Below are positions 40,511 to 49,098 of a DNA stretch of 64,000 bases, piece by piece. Within the stretch, counting starts at the first letter, position 1. Every line of letters begins with the position of its first letter. Under the pieces are notes generated by a model. The model did no database searches, was not told the DNA's origin, and saw only the letters and a program-made list of their open reading frames with translations. Origin of the DNA: Actinoplanes italicus (GTDB lineage: Bacteria > Actinomycetota > Actinomycetes > Mycobacteriales > Micromonosporaceae). The position numbers were made by a program, and so were the translations under genes. The stretch is from contig NZ_PVMZ01000030.1 in assembly GCF_003001815.1 (NCBI RefSeq), positions 1-64,000 on the forward strand. Reading direction: 5' to 3'.

Positions 40511-41810
40511 TCCGGAGGATCTCCCAGTCCACCGCACCGTTCACGACCCGCGGCTTGTAGCGCCCCTCGTAGGGCTTCCCCGTCTCCAGCGACGTCGCGG
40601 TCCTCTCCAGCAGTTCGGCGACCGACGCGGGCCAGCGCTCGAAGTTCGTTCCGTCCTCGGGGTAGAACTCGCCGACCCGGCCGTGGCCTCCGGGCCGCTG
40701 GTCGACGACCAGGCTGCCGCCGTCACCCGCCTCGGCGAACGGCACGAAGTCCGGGTGCCACCAGGGTTCGGCCCATTCGCCGGCGGCACCCGCCAGCACC
40801 TTGCAGTTGACCTGCCAGTCACGGTAGATCTGGTCGACGCTCTCCGGGGCGAAGAAGGGTGGCAGGCTGAACCGGTTGCCGCCGTCGTGCCGCCGCAGTG
40901 ACGCGACCAGATCGTCGGGGAACGCTACCGACATCCGCCGCTGGGCAACGTCGATCGAGGCGGACGAGGCCGGAGGTCGCAGGGAATCGTGGCTGACCGG
41001 CGCGTTGGCGGCCAGCCATTTCTCGATCCGCTGCCAGGCCCGGTCGACCCGGGCAGTGGCGGCCCGGCCGGGACGGCCGACGGTGACCGGGCCGGCGTGT
41101 TCGGGGCAGACGTCGGTGGAGAGCCGCTGACGCACCGACGGAACCGGGGGTGGCGCCGCCATCGAGAGGACGGCGGTAGGGGTGAACGACGTCGTGGCGG
41201 TCGTCTCGGTCCGATTGCAGAACGCCAGCCCGCACGGGGCAAGGACCATGACCGCGAAGACGCCGGCCAGGGAGACCACGAACCTTCTGCCGCTGATCGT
41301 TTCGGCTCGCGGCTCGGCCGGGAGCGGCGGCCGCGTCTCGACCGGGACCGGCCCGACGGGTTTCACCGAGAGGTCGCCGTCCTCGATGGTCAGCACCGAC
41401 GCAGGGATGCCACGGCCGGAGAGCGCGTCGAGGGCCAGCGAGAGATGGTTCTCCGTGTCCTTCCCCGGGGCGGCCACCACCAGAACGGGGGCGGGAAGCC
41501 GCACGGCCAGGTCGACGAGGGTCCAGCCGTCCTTGCCGAGCGGCAGGAGGAGCCCGGCGCCTCCGGAGATCAACACGAGGTCGTACGCCCTGGTCATCGC
41601 ACCGATGAGGTCCCGAGCCCGTTCGACACTCACACTCTCGGCATCGGTCAGGTGAAGGGCCCCGGCCGCCGGCACCGCATCTCCGGGACCGACGAGCACC
41701 GTCGCGACATGGTCCCCTTCGACCAGGGCCTTCACCGCGTCGTTCACCTCGATGTCAGCCGAGGTCGCCGCAATCACCCACGGGCCGCGGCCCGCCCATC
41801 CCCGCTCCAC
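40506..41810 (-). CDS. Dethiobiotin-synthetase-like domain, membrane helix and SUKH domain fusion
   Basis: A 434-aa protein in three parts. Residues 10-150 follow the BioD fold (WVIAATSADIEVNDAVKAL, then YDLVLISGGAGLLLPL and LPAPVLVVAAPGKDTENH). The Walker A Lys is lost: the GTDTEVGKT-like position reads ATSADIEVND, so ATP-dependent catalysis is unlikely. A membrane helix follows (VVSLAGVFAVMVLAPCGLAF), then an extracytoplasmic SMI1/KNR4 domain (about 245-430: RVDRAWQRIEKWLAANAPVS, WWHPDFVPFAEAGDGGSLVV, ELLERTATSLETG). This placement of SUKH outside is unusual. It follows the DMT transporter by 9 bases. Confidence 0.7.
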   Translation of the reverse strand: MERGWAGRGPWVIAATSADIEVNDAVKALVEGDHVATVLVGPGDAVPAAGALHLTDAESVSVERARDLIGAMTRAYDLVLISGGAGLLLPLGKDGWTLVDLAVRLPAPVLVVAAPGKDTENHLSLALDALSGRGIPASVLTIEDGDLSVKPVGPVPVETRPPLPAEPRAETISGRRFVVSLAGVFAVMVLAPCGLAFCNRTETTATTSFTPTAVLSMAAPPPVPSVRQRLSTDVCPEHAGPVTVGRPGRAATARVDRAWQRIEKWLAANAPVSHDSLRPPASSASIDVAQRRMSVAFPDDLVASLRRHDGGNRFSLPPFFAPESVDQIYRDWQVNCKVLAGAAGEWAEPWWHPDFVPFAEAGDGGSLVVDQRPGGHGRVGEFYPEDGTNFERWPASVAELLERTATSLETGKPYEGRYKPRVVNGAVDWEILRR

Positions 41811-41819
41811 TCGGACACT

Positions 41820-42812
41820 TTAGACACCGGGAGTCCGGTATGCGGCCCCTGCCGGAACGACCGGCTCCGCCGGGACGGCAGGCTCAGCAGGCACGGCGGG
41901 CTCAGCGGGAACGGCAGGCTCAGCCGGGATGGCCGCGATACCGGCCAGGATCAGCAGGCCACCGGCCATCTGCAGCGGGGTGAGCGCCTCCCCGACCACG
42001 ATCCACGCGAGCACCGAGGCGAACACCACCTCCAGCAGCCCGACGAACGACGCGAGCCGCGAGCCCAGCCGGCCGGAGCCGAAGATCCCCGCCGCGTACG
42101 CCACCGCGGTCCCGAAGAACGCCACCACCATGAGCGGCACCCACCATGGAACGATCGCGCCGAGCAGCGGCACCTGGTCGAAGCGCGCCTCCATCGGCAC
42201 CAGCCCGACCGCACCGGCCAGGCCCAGCGCGAGCCCGCCGAGCAGCAGCCCGATCCCGGCCAGCGCCACCGGCGGCAGCCCGTCGGAGGGCCGTGCCGCG
42301 ACCACGAAGTAGACCGCGCAGCCGACCGCCGCCGCGAACGCCAGCGCCACGCCGACCGGGTCGACGGCGTTGATTGCTCCCGGCCCGATGACCAGGACCA
42401 GCCCGCCGATCGCGAGCACCGACCCGAGCAGCACCATCGGCCGGGGCACGCGCCGGGTGGTCACCGCGACCCAGATCACCAGCAGCAGCGGCGCGAGATA
42501 CTCGACGAGCAGCGCCGTGGAGACCGGGATGAGCCGGATCGCCGCGAAGTAGGTGAGCTGCGTGAACGCCACCGCGATGAGACCCATGCCGAGGATGCGC
42601 CAGCGGCCGCGCCACAGTGCGTCCCATCTGCCGCGCAGGGAGAACACCACGAGCGGAAGCAGGAGAAGGCCGGCGACGAGCGCGCGGGCGGTGACGGCGG
42701 CGGCCGGTGACCAGCCCGCTTCGAGCAGTGGCTTGATGAAGGCGCCGGACGTGGCGAAGGTGGCTGCGGATGTGACCGCGGCGGCGAGCCCGACGAGCTG
42801 CGGCGATTTCAC
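41820..42812 (-). CDS. EamA/DMT-family transporter
   Basis: A 330-aa protein with ten membrane helices in two EamA repeats (VTSAATFATSGAFIKPLL at the start of the first; AVGCAVYFVVAARPSDG opening the second; final GEALTPLQMAGGLLILAG). It probably exports an amino acid or metabolite. After the last helix a short Pro-Ala-Glu repeat (PAEPAV, four copies) extends the cytoplasmic tail, an in-frame 18-bp repeat. It is divergent from the CGNR regulator and forms an operon with the downstream BioD-like/SUKH gene. Confidence 0.9.
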   Translation of the reverse strand: MKSPQLVGLAAAVTSAATFATSGAFIKPLLEAGWSPAAAVTARALVAGLLLLPLVVFSLRGRWDALWRGRWRILGMGLIAVAFTQLTYFAAIRLIPVSTALLVEYLAPLLLVIWVAVTTRRVPRPMVLLGSVLAIGGLVLVIGPGAINAVDPVGVALAFAAAVGCAVYFVVAARPSDGLPPVALAGIGLLLGGLALGLAGAVGLVPMEARFDQVPLLGAIVPWWVPLMVVAFFGTAVAYAAGIFGSGRLGSRLASFVGLLEVVFASVLAWIVVGEALTPLQMAGGLLILAGIAAIPAEPAVPAEPAVPAEPAVPAEPVVPAGAAYRTPGV

Positions 42813-42881
42813 GGCATCCCCTTGTGATGGGCTAAATTACTTACGCCCCTGACGCTAGGCCGCTCTGGATAAGGAGTCAAA

Positions 42882-43424
42882 TTGCTTTTTGCCCCTGACA
42901 CCGAGGAGGCGCTGAATTTCGTCGTGGACCTCGCCAACACCTCACCGGGCGCTTCCCGGTCCGGCGGCGACGAGCTGACGACCCTCGAACAGCTCGACGC
43001 GCTACTGGTCGGCTACACCGGCCGTAAGGACCGCGACAAGGCCGAGCTCGCCGCCGTCCGCGAGACCCGTGACCTGCTGCGCGAGGTCTGGGTGCTGGAC
43101 CGCGACGACGCTGTCGACGCCGTCAACCGCATGCTCCGCGAGGCACACGCCGTGCCCCACCTCGTCCGCCACGACGACTACGACTGGCACATCCACGCCA
43201 CCGAACCCGACGCGCCCCTCGCCGAGCGCATCCGGGTCGAGGCAGCCATGGGCCTCATCGACGTGATCCGGATGAACGAGACCGGCCGCCTCCGCGTCTG
43301 CGGCGCCGACGACTGCGACGGCCTCTTCCTCGACCTCTCCCGCAACGGCTCCAAGCGCTTCTGCTCGGTCCGCTGCGGCAACCGCGTCAACATGACGGCC
43401 TTCCGGGCACGCAGGAACCGCTAG
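42882..43424 (+). CDS. CGNR zinc-finger (ABATE domain) regulator
   Basis: A 180-aa transcriptional regulator. An N-terminal ABATE-like part contains LNFVVDLANTSPG and TLEQLDALLVG. A C-terminal zinc ribbon (CGADDCDGLFLDLSRNGSKR then FCSVRCGNR) carries the family signature CGNR and the four Cys. It starts with TTG, supported by AAGGAG five bases before. It faces the DMT transporter gene, so it likely controls it. Confidence 0.9.
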   Translation: MLFAPDTEEALNFVVDLANTSPGASRSGGDELTTLEQLDALLVGYTGRKDRDKAELAAVRETRDLLREVWVLDRDDAVDAVNRMLREAHAVPHLVRHDDYDWHIHATEPDAPLAERIRVEAAMGLIDVIRMNETGRLRVCGADDCDGLFLDLSRNGSKRFCSVRCGNRVNMTAFRARRNR

Positions 43425-43430
43425 ATCACC

Positions 43431-43790
43431 TCAGGAGACATACCAGTCAAAGACCTTCCAGCCGTACGGGGAAAGCATCGTCACCAGCATCAGGGCACAG
43501 ACCGTGGTAGCGGCCGCCAGCAGGCGCCAGTGGTCGTTGCCGGCCCGGTACTCACCGCCCCGCAGCAGGACCAGCCCGCCCACCACACCGATCAGACCCA
43601 GCACCGGCCCGAAGAGCGTGGCCAGCACCGCGGGGATCGCCCAGGCCGGCGGCGCGTGCTCGGGAAAGGACTCGGCCTCGGTGGCGGCGAAGGCCACGAC
43701 CCCGTAGAAGTAGGCGGCCGCCACGACCGTCTGGAGCACGACGAGAAACCAGGTCAGACGCCGGGCGGGAACGGTGACGCTCTGCTGCAT
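43431..43790 (-). CDS. Four-helix membrane protein of unknown function
   Basis: A 119-aa protein with hydrophobic segments at about 13-33, 48-68, 72-78 and 85-105. No family is recognised. It is convergent with the CGNR gene (6 bases apart) and divergent from the DUF1963 gene. Confidence 0.65.
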   Translation of the reverse strand: MQQSVTVPARRLTWFLVVLQTVVAAAYFYGVVAFAATEAESFPEHAPPAWAIPAVLATLFGPVLGLIGVVGGLVLLRGGEYRAGNDHWRLLAAATTVCALMLVTMLSPYGWKVFDWYVS

Positions 43791-43834
43791 CGGGGCAAGA
43801 TACCGTCCCGCACCGCCGCCTATGATCACCGGCC

Positions 43835-44767
43835 ATGACGCCGATCACGCCGCCGCTCCCACTCGACGTACTCGAGCTGTTCCCCGACCTGGCCGGGCAT
43901 GCGGCGACCGCCACCCGGCTGCACCCGAGGCCCGGAGCGCCGACCATCGCGGACAGCTCGATCGGTGGCCCGCTGCTGTGGCCGGCCGACGAGCCGTGGC
44001 CGGTCTGCGAGGACGGCGGCCATCACTACGTGTTCCAGCTCAGCACCCCGGCGGCGGTCCACCGGAGCCGGGCGATCATCGCGGGGGCCTCCGGAGAACT
44101 CAACGACCTGACCGGCCAGGATCTAGGCCACCTGATCGAGCAGCCGATCTCCCTGGTCCCGGTGGCGCAGCTGTACCGCCGCGACATCCCCGACTACACC
44201 GGGCCCGGCGACACCGATCTGCTGCAGGTGCTGTGGTGCCCGCTCGATCACCCGGAGGAGGGCTACAACCCCCGGCCCCGGGTCTACTGGCGGCGGACCG
44301 CCGACATCACCTCGCCCCTCAGCACGGCACCGGAGCCGCTGGTCGTCCGCGACGACTATCTGCCGGCGCCCTGCGTGGTCCACCCCGAGCAGGTCGTCGA
44401 GTACCCGTACCCCGACCTGCTGCCCGAGGATCTGCAAGCACTGGTCACCGCTTCGGAGGAGGACGAGGACGACGACGAGGTGATCGGCTATTTCGAGGTG
44501 TCCCAGGCGCCGGGCTTCAAGGTCGGCGGTCACGCCAACTGGTCGCTCACCGACCCGGCGCCGATGGACTGCGCCGAGTGCGGCACACCGATGACGCTGC
44601 TGTTCACCGCGGCCTCCTCCGAACGCAACGGCCGGGAGTGCGTCTGGGCGCCGTCGGAGGACACGCCGTTCACCCCGACCGGGATCACCATCGGGCGCGG
44701 CTACTCGCTGTACGTCTTCCGCTGCCCGGCCTCGTTCGGCCACCCGACCGCGACCGCCATGCAATGA
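43835..44767 (+). CDS. DUF1963-type (YwqG-like) protein
   Basis: A 310-aa cytoplasmic protein. The family features are SSIGGPLLWPADEPWPVCED near the start, FQLSTPAAVH, and SQAPGFKVGGHANWSLTDPA, followed by a zinc-ribbon-like CAECGTPMTLLFTAAS. The last strand is GRGYSLYVFRCPASFGHPTA. The molecular role is unknown. A run of acidic residues (EEDEDDDE) lies before the last domain. Confidence 0.78.
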   Translation: MTPITPPLPLDVLELFPDLAGHAATATRLHPRPGAPTIADSSIGGPLLWPADEPWPVCEDGGHHYVFQLSTPAAVHRSRAIIAGASGELNDLTGQDLGHLIEQPISLVPVAQLYRRDIPDYTGPGDTDLLQVLWCPLDHPEEGYNPRPRVYWRRTADITSPLSTAPEPLVVRDDYLPAPCVVHPEQVVEYPYPDLLPEDLQALVTASEEDEDDDEVIGYFEVSQAPGFKVGGHANWSLTDPAPMDCAECGTPMTLLFTAASSERNGRECVWAPSEDTPFTPTGITIGRGYSLYVFRCPASFGHPTATAMQ

Positions 44768-44835
44768 CCGTTCGCCGCCCTTCGAGTGGTAAGGGCCACC
44801 ACCGCGGATCGGCCCGTACTCGATAGATTCGGTGG

Positions 44836-46224
44836 GTGCCCCGCCGGAACACTGTCGTCCTCACCGTCTGCCTCGCCGCCGCCTTCACCACGCTGGTCGA
44901 CCAGGCCAGCCTGAACACCGCGATCCCTGCGCTACGCGAGTCGCTGGGTGCCGGACCGGCCACCATCCAGTGGATCGTCGCGGGGTATTCGCTGACGTTC
45001 GGGCTGGTCATGGTCCCGGCCGGGCGGCTCGGTGACGCGCACGGCCGCAAGTGGCTGTTCGCGGGCGGGATCGCTCTGTTCACCGCGGCCGCCGTGGTCG
45101 CCGGCACCGCCTCGCAGCCGTGGGTGGTGGCTGTCGCGCGGCTGGTGCAGGGTGCCGGCGCCGGGATCGTGAACCCGCAGGTCTATGGCATCATCCAGGA
45201 CCTGTTCGCCGGCCGGGAACGGGCCCGTGCGCTGGGCGCCTATGCCACGGCCGCCGGGATCGCCTCCGTGCTCGGGCCGCTCGTCGGGGGCGCGGTCCTC
45301 GGGGCCGCCGGTGATGAGCACGGGTGGCGGGTCGTGCTCCTCCTGACCGTGCCGTTCGGGCTGCTCACCGTACCGATGGCAATGAAGTTCCTGCCCGGTG
45401 GCCGGCCCGCGGGTGCACGTCGCACCACACTGGACCTGCCCGGGCTGGCCCTGCTCGGAACCGTGACACTGTGCCTGCTGCTGCCGTTCGTGCTGCCGTC
45501 CCGGCAGGGGTTGCCGACGGCCGCGTGGCCGGCGATGGCCGTGGTCGCGCTGCTGGCGCTGGCCTGGTGGGAGCGGCGGTACGCCCGTTCCGGCCGGACG
45601 CCGGTGCTGATGCCGGAACTCCTCGGCTCGCGCGGGTTCAGCCTGGGCACGCTGACCGCAATGTTCCAGTTCGGGGCGTCGCTGTCGACGGTGCTGGTGC
45701 TGGTGCTGTATCTGCAGGACGGGCTCGGCTGGTCACCGCTGGCCGCGGCGTCGACCACGGTCTTCGGGGCGGTCGGTTTCGCGGTGGCCGCGTCGCAGAG
45801 CTGGCGGCTCCTGTCCCGCTTCGGCCGCGCCGGGGTGGTCGGCGCGCTGATCGGCTCGGCGGTCTCGATCGCGGCGACGATCGTGGTGCTGCACACCGTC
45901 CCCGAACCGGCGATCGGGATCGCGCTGTCGGCCACCCAGTTCCTGTCCGGGTTCAGCGGCGGCCTGATGATGTCGCCGAACCAGGCTCTGACCCTGGCAC
46001 ACTCCCCCGCCGGAGCGGCCGGGCTGGCCGGCGCGTTCCTGCAGGTCTCGCAGCGGATCTCGGCGACCCTGGCGACGGCCGCGGTCACCGGCCTGATGGC
46101 GGCCGGCCAGCAGGTGACCGCGGCGCTGGCGATCTGTCTGGCGATGATGACCGCCTCCGCCGCCTGCGCGGCCCTCGATCTCCGCACCCCGCGAGCCGCC
46201 CCGCACCTCGCCGTCCCCGCCTGA
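44836..46224 (+). CDS. MFS transporter, EmrB/QacA (14-helix) type
   Basis: A 462-aa transporter with motif A GRLGDAHGRKWLFAGG and motif C-like GPLVGGAVLGAAGDEHGWR. The start is VVLTVCLAAAFTTLVDQASLNTA with an Asp in helix 1, which suits proton-driven export of drugs or metabolites. The GTG start at 44836 has no strong ribosome site. A hairpin lies after its stop. Confidence 0.92.
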   Translation: MPRRNTVVLTVCLAAAFTTLVDQASLNTAIPALRESLGAGPATIQWIVAGYSLTFGLVMVPAGRLGDAHGRKWLFAGGIALFTAAAVVAGTASQPWVVAVARLVQGAGAGIVNPQVYGIIQDLFAGRERARALGAYATAAGIASVLGPLVGGAVLGAAGDEHGWRVVLLLTVPFGLLTVPMAMKFLPGGRPAGARRTTLDLPGLALLGTVTLCLLLPFVLPSRQGLPTAAWPAMAVVALLALAWWERRYARSGRTPVLMPELLGSRGFSLGTLTAMFQFGASLSTVLVLVLYLQDGLGWSPLAAASTTVFGAVGFAVAASQSWRLLSRFGRAGVVGALIGSAVSIAATIVVLHTVPEPAIGIALSATQFLSGFSGGLMMSPNQALTLAHSPAGAAGLAGAFLQVSQRISATLATAAVTGLMAAGQQVTAALAICLAMMTASAACAALDLRTPRAAPHLAVPA

Positions 46225-46290
46225 CCGGCACCGCCACCCGCCCCTCCGGCCCGCTCGCCGTCACCCCTTGTCGCAAGCCGCCGTCCCTGA

Positions 46291-46314
46291 GACAGGTATC
46301 GCGGATCACCTGTC
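46291..46314. terminator. Hairpin between convergent MFS and DUF1648 genes
   Basis: GACAGGTATC-GCG-GATCACCTGTC pairs with one bulged base. It can terminate transcription from both sides. Confidence 0.75.
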
Positions 46315-46331
46315 CCGTGGAGGACCGGCGG

Positions 46332-47312
46332 TCAGGACGTTCGGGCGGTGTCGAGCAGGCTGTTGACCAGGGCGGCCACGGTCTCCGGGTCGCGGACGGT
46401 GGCCAGCAGGTAGCGGTCGTCGGACAGTTCGAGCCGTACGGCCGGACCGCTGCTGCGCAGGATCAGCCCACGACCGTGGCCGTCGAGGCTGACCCGGTAT
46501 CCCCAGCCGCCCCACTGTGCGATCTGGACGGAGCCGGGCGCGGCCGAGACGATCTCGCGCAACGGCACCCGCACACGGGGCCATCCCCACGGCCCGAACC
46601 CGATCGTCACTCCCCTGCCATCGACGGTGAACCGGGCCTGGAGCGCGACCATCACGATCCCGGCGACGAGCACCAGCGGCACGGCGACCCAGGCGTTCAC
46701 GGCGACGGCGAGCACGGCGGCGATCCCGAGCAGCGCAGCCAGCACCCAGAAGGCGATACGCGGGATCGGCGCGATCTCGGTCCAGGCGGCACGCTGGCCG
46801 GGCGCGAGGTCGAGACGGGCGAGCCCGGCCGGCGGCGGGTCGGTGACGCCGGACCGTGCCGGAGCCCTCCCGCACGACAGCGCGACGACCACGCCCCACG
46901 CCGCCGCGCCGAGCAGCAACGCCGTCACCTGCCAGCCGGGGTTGGTCACGTCTTCGGCCGTGGCCGCGTCCAGTGACATCCCCGCGGTCATCATCCAGAT
47001 GCCGGCAGCACCGGCCGAGTGGACGGCGGCCACGGTGATCACGACCCGCCGCACCCGCCAGGACAGGGCCGGCACCAGGGCCACCACGAGCGCGACCAGG
47101 ACCGCGAGACCCGCGATCACGAGCGTCGTGGTGGTCATCCCGGCGACGCTCGCGGTGCGGTCGACGTGACCGGCGATGTTCCAGTGGATCGGCAGCGGGT
47201 CGGGCAGCCGGTCCACCCAGGCCCGCTCGATGAGCGGCACCAGCAGAGCGGGCAGCGCTGTCAGTGCGACGCCCGGCAACCAGCGCGCCCGGCCTCCGTT
47301 GTCGATGGTCAT
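46332..47312 (-). CDS. DUF1648-containing membrane protein
   Basis: A 326-aa protein with about six helices. The first part has the DUF1648 signature DPLPIHWNIAGHVDRTAS, then paired helices. A beta-rich C-terminal PH-like portion follows (RFTVDGRGVTIGFGPWGWPR, VPLREIVSA). It is the second gene after a small GntR regulator and overlaps it by four bases (ATGA), the typical arrangement for YtrA-type regulators and their membrane targets. Confidence 0.85.
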   Translation of the reverse strand: MTIDNGGRARWLPGVALTALPALLVPLIERAWVDRLPDPLPIHWNIAGHVDRTASVAGMTTTTLVIAGLAVLVALVVALVPALSWRVRRVVITVAAVHSAGAAGIWMMTAGMSLDAATAEDVTNPGWQVTALLLGAAAWGVVVALSCGRAPARSGVTDPPPAGLARLDLAPGQRAAWTEIAPIPRIAFWVLAALLGIAAVLAVAVNAWVAVPLVLVAGIVMVALQARFTVDGRGVTIGFGPWGWPRVRVPLREIVSAAPGSVQIAQWGGWGYRVSLDGHGRGLILRSSGPAVRLELSDDRYLLATVRDPETVAALVNSLLDTARTS

Positions 47313-47659
47313 GCCAGCCTCCGTACTTCCTCGACTACCTCGTCGATGTCCAGTCCCAGCCGCCGGCCCGCGTCGAGCAGCGTGTGCACGGCGTCGACCA
47401 GGCGGGCCCGGTCGGCCGCTTCGTCACGGCGGACCGTGGCGCCACGCCCGCGGCGCAGCTCGATCAGACCCTCGTCACGCAACTGCGCGTAGGCCCGCAG
47501 GATCGTGTGCATGTTGACCTCCAGCGCCTCGGCCAGCTCACGGGCCGCGGGCAGCCGATCGCCGGGAACGAGGCGTCCGGCGGCGACCGCCCCGCGCACC
47601 TGCGAGGCGATCTGGTCGGCGAGCGGCATGCTCGAGGCCGGGTCTATGCGAACCAACAT
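47309..47659 (-). CDS. YtrA-type GntR regulator
   Basis: A 116-aa regulator with a winged helix (LADQIASQVRGAVAAGRLVPGDRLPAARELAEALEVNMHTILRAYAQLRDEGLIE) and a short helical tail of about 40 residues (LVDAVHTLLDAGRRLGLDI), the YtrA subclass. Start ATG 47659 is immediately preceded by an operator-like palindrome. It likely represses its own operon, including the DUF1648 gene. Confidence 0.92.
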   Translation of the reverse strand: MLVRIDPASSMPLADQIASQVRGAVAAGRLVPGDRLPAARELAEALEVNMHTILRAYAQLRDEGLIELRRGRGATVRRDEAADRARLVDAVHTLLDAGRRLGLDIDEVVEEVRRLA

Positions 47660-47680
47660 GTTCGCATTGTATGCAAACAA
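47660..47680. promoter_or_regulatory. GntR operator-like palindrome
   Basis: TTCGCAT-TGT-ATGCAAA (47661-47677) has 6 of 7 arm bases paired. It abuts the GntR start codon, an autoregulatory position. It also lies about 40 bases before the divergent zinc-ribbon gene. Confidence 0.65.
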
Positions 47681-47715
47681 TCAAGGCAAGCGCCAGTTAT
47701 ATGCCGATCGATACG

Positions 47716-48534
47716 ATGGGTGACATGGTCTGTCCCACCTGCGGCTTGGACAACGACCCGGCCAGCACGCTGTGCGCCCGGTGCAACTCCGCGCTGACCC
47801 GGCAGACCGCGGTTCACCCGCCCGCACCGGTTCCGCCGCCGCCGAACCGGCGGACCATCCGGATCCCGCTGCTCGCCGGTGTCGGCGTGCTGGTCCTGCT
47901 CCTCGCGGTCGCCGCTGGGCTCTACCTGCGATCCGGCCGCGATGAACCGGATCCGCCTGTGCGGGCCGGCTCGTCCCTGACCGTGCCCACGACGGATCCG
48001 ACGACAGCAGTGACCCCGCCGGCGGCGGCAGCTACCACGCCGAGCGCGGTGACCACGCCGACCGGCTCGGCATCGCCGACGGCCCTCGCCGACCCGCGGG
48101 CGCAGGCTCGGGTCGTCGACGCGGTGCTGTCGGAGAGCGTCGCCAGCCGCCGCAAGCTCAACGTGGCGATCGAGCGGGTCGGCGACTGCGAGAACCTGTC
48201 CGGCGCGGTCGCGGACATCCGGGCCGTCGGCGTCGAGCGGCAGTCCCAGATGGACACCGTGCGCAACGCCGATCTGAGCGCCGTGTCCGGCGGCGAGACG
48301 CTGCGGGCCGGATTGATCGAGGCGCTGCGCTTCGCGTGGGAGGCCGACCAGGGCTTCCTGACCTGGGCCGAGCCCACCCTGCGGGGCGGATGCGACGCGA
48401 CCGACGAGGCCGGTTACGCCCGTGGCCGCAGCGCCTCGGACAGTGCGGGCACGGCGAAGCGCGCCTTCCTCAGGGAGTGGAACCCGGTCGCCCGGGCCAA
48501 CGGCCTGAAAACCCGGTCCGCCAACGACATCTGA
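47716..48534 (+). CDS. Zinc-ribbon, single-helix membrane protein
   Basis: A 272-aa protein with an N-terminal CPTC...CARC zinc ribbon, a Pro-rich link, one membrane helix (about 54-75, IPLLAGVGVLVLLLAVAAGLYL), a Thr/Pro/Ala-rich stalk and a helical extracellular domain of about 150 residues (RVVDAVLSESVASRRKLNVA, AIERVGDCENLS ...). Domain function is unknown. It is divergent from the GntR operon; the start ATG 47716 versus 47725 is uncertain. Confidence 0.7.
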   Translation: MGDMVCPTCGLDNDPASTLCARCNSALTRQTAVHPPAPVPPPPNRRTIRIPLLAGVGVLVLLLAVAAGLYLRSGRDEPDPPVRAGSSLTVPTTDPTTAVTPPAAAATTPSAVTTPTGSASPTALADPRAQARVVDAVLSESVASRRKLNVAIERVGDCENLSGAVADIRAVGVERQSQMDTVRNADLSAVSGGETLRAGLIEALRFAWEADQGFLTWAEPTLRGGCDATDEAGYARGRSASDSAGTAKRAFLREWNPVARANGLKTRSANDI

Positions 48535-48548
48535 CCCGGATCGACCGG

Positions 48549-48758
48549 CGACCCAGAACGGCCGGCGACCCAGAACGACCAGCGACCCAGAACGACCAGC
48601 GACCCAGAACGACCAGCGACCCAGAACGACCAGCGACCCAGAACGACCAGCGACCCAGAACGACCAGCGACCCAGAACGGCAGGCGACCCAGAACGACCA
48701 GCGACCCAGAACGACCAGCGACCCAGAACGGCTGGCTACCCAGAACGGCTGGCGGCTC
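48549..48758. repeat. 17-bp tandem repeat, about twelve copies
   Basis: The unit gacccagaacgaccagc repeats directly after the zinc-ribbon stop codon and runs up to the stop of the minus-strand small gene. The 17-bp unit disrupts frame, so it is a non-coding minisatellite. Confidence 0.95.
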
Positions 48759-49098
48759 AGAACGGCCAGTTCGCGGCCACGATGCCGGCGATCACACCGA
48801 CCGCCGCGAACGCCTCGGCGGCGGTCTGCACGGTGCCGAGTTTGCTGGTCAGCCCGTCGATCGCCTGCTGGATCCGGCCGCGATTCTCCTCGGTCGGGTG
48901 GGCCAGCGCCTGCTCGATGGCGGCGACGTCGGACTCGACGGCCGCCGGGTCCGGCGCGGTACGCCGGATCGTCTCCAACTGGCCGACGATGGCATCCCGC
49001 TCGTCGCCGTAGTGGTTGGTCTGGCTCACCGTGTTGTGGTCGCCGAAGACCTGTTGTCCACCGTGGAAGGTGAAGTTCTCGAAGCGCTGCTCAGCCAC
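48757..49098 (-). CDS. Small helical protein sharing a motif with its membrane neighbour
   Basis: A 113-aa protein of no recognised family. It begins with a Gly/Asn/Gln-rich motif (TFHGGQQVFGDHNTVSQTN at 10-28), followed by a charged helical segment (about 33-90: DAIVGQLETIRRTAPDPAAV, SDVAAIEQALAHPTEENRGR) and a hydrophobic end (AAEAFAAVGVIAGIVAANWPF). A GTG start is supported by AGGAGG five bases before. It overlaps the end of the upstream membrane-protein gene by 8 bases. The same motif is found near the C-terminus of that protein. Confidence 0.7.
   Translation of the reverse strand: MAEQRFENFTFHGGQQVFGDHNTVSQTNHYGDERDAIVGQLETIRRTAPDPAAVESDVAAIEQALAHPTEENRGRIQQAIDGLTSKLGTVQTAAEAFAAVGVIAGIVAANWPF

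Noticed and set aside
48549-48758. CRISPR or direct-repeat origin of replication (iteron-like array)
   Set aside because: Perfect head-to-tail 17-bp units without spacers, no replication gene nearby. It is a minisatellite after a stop codon.
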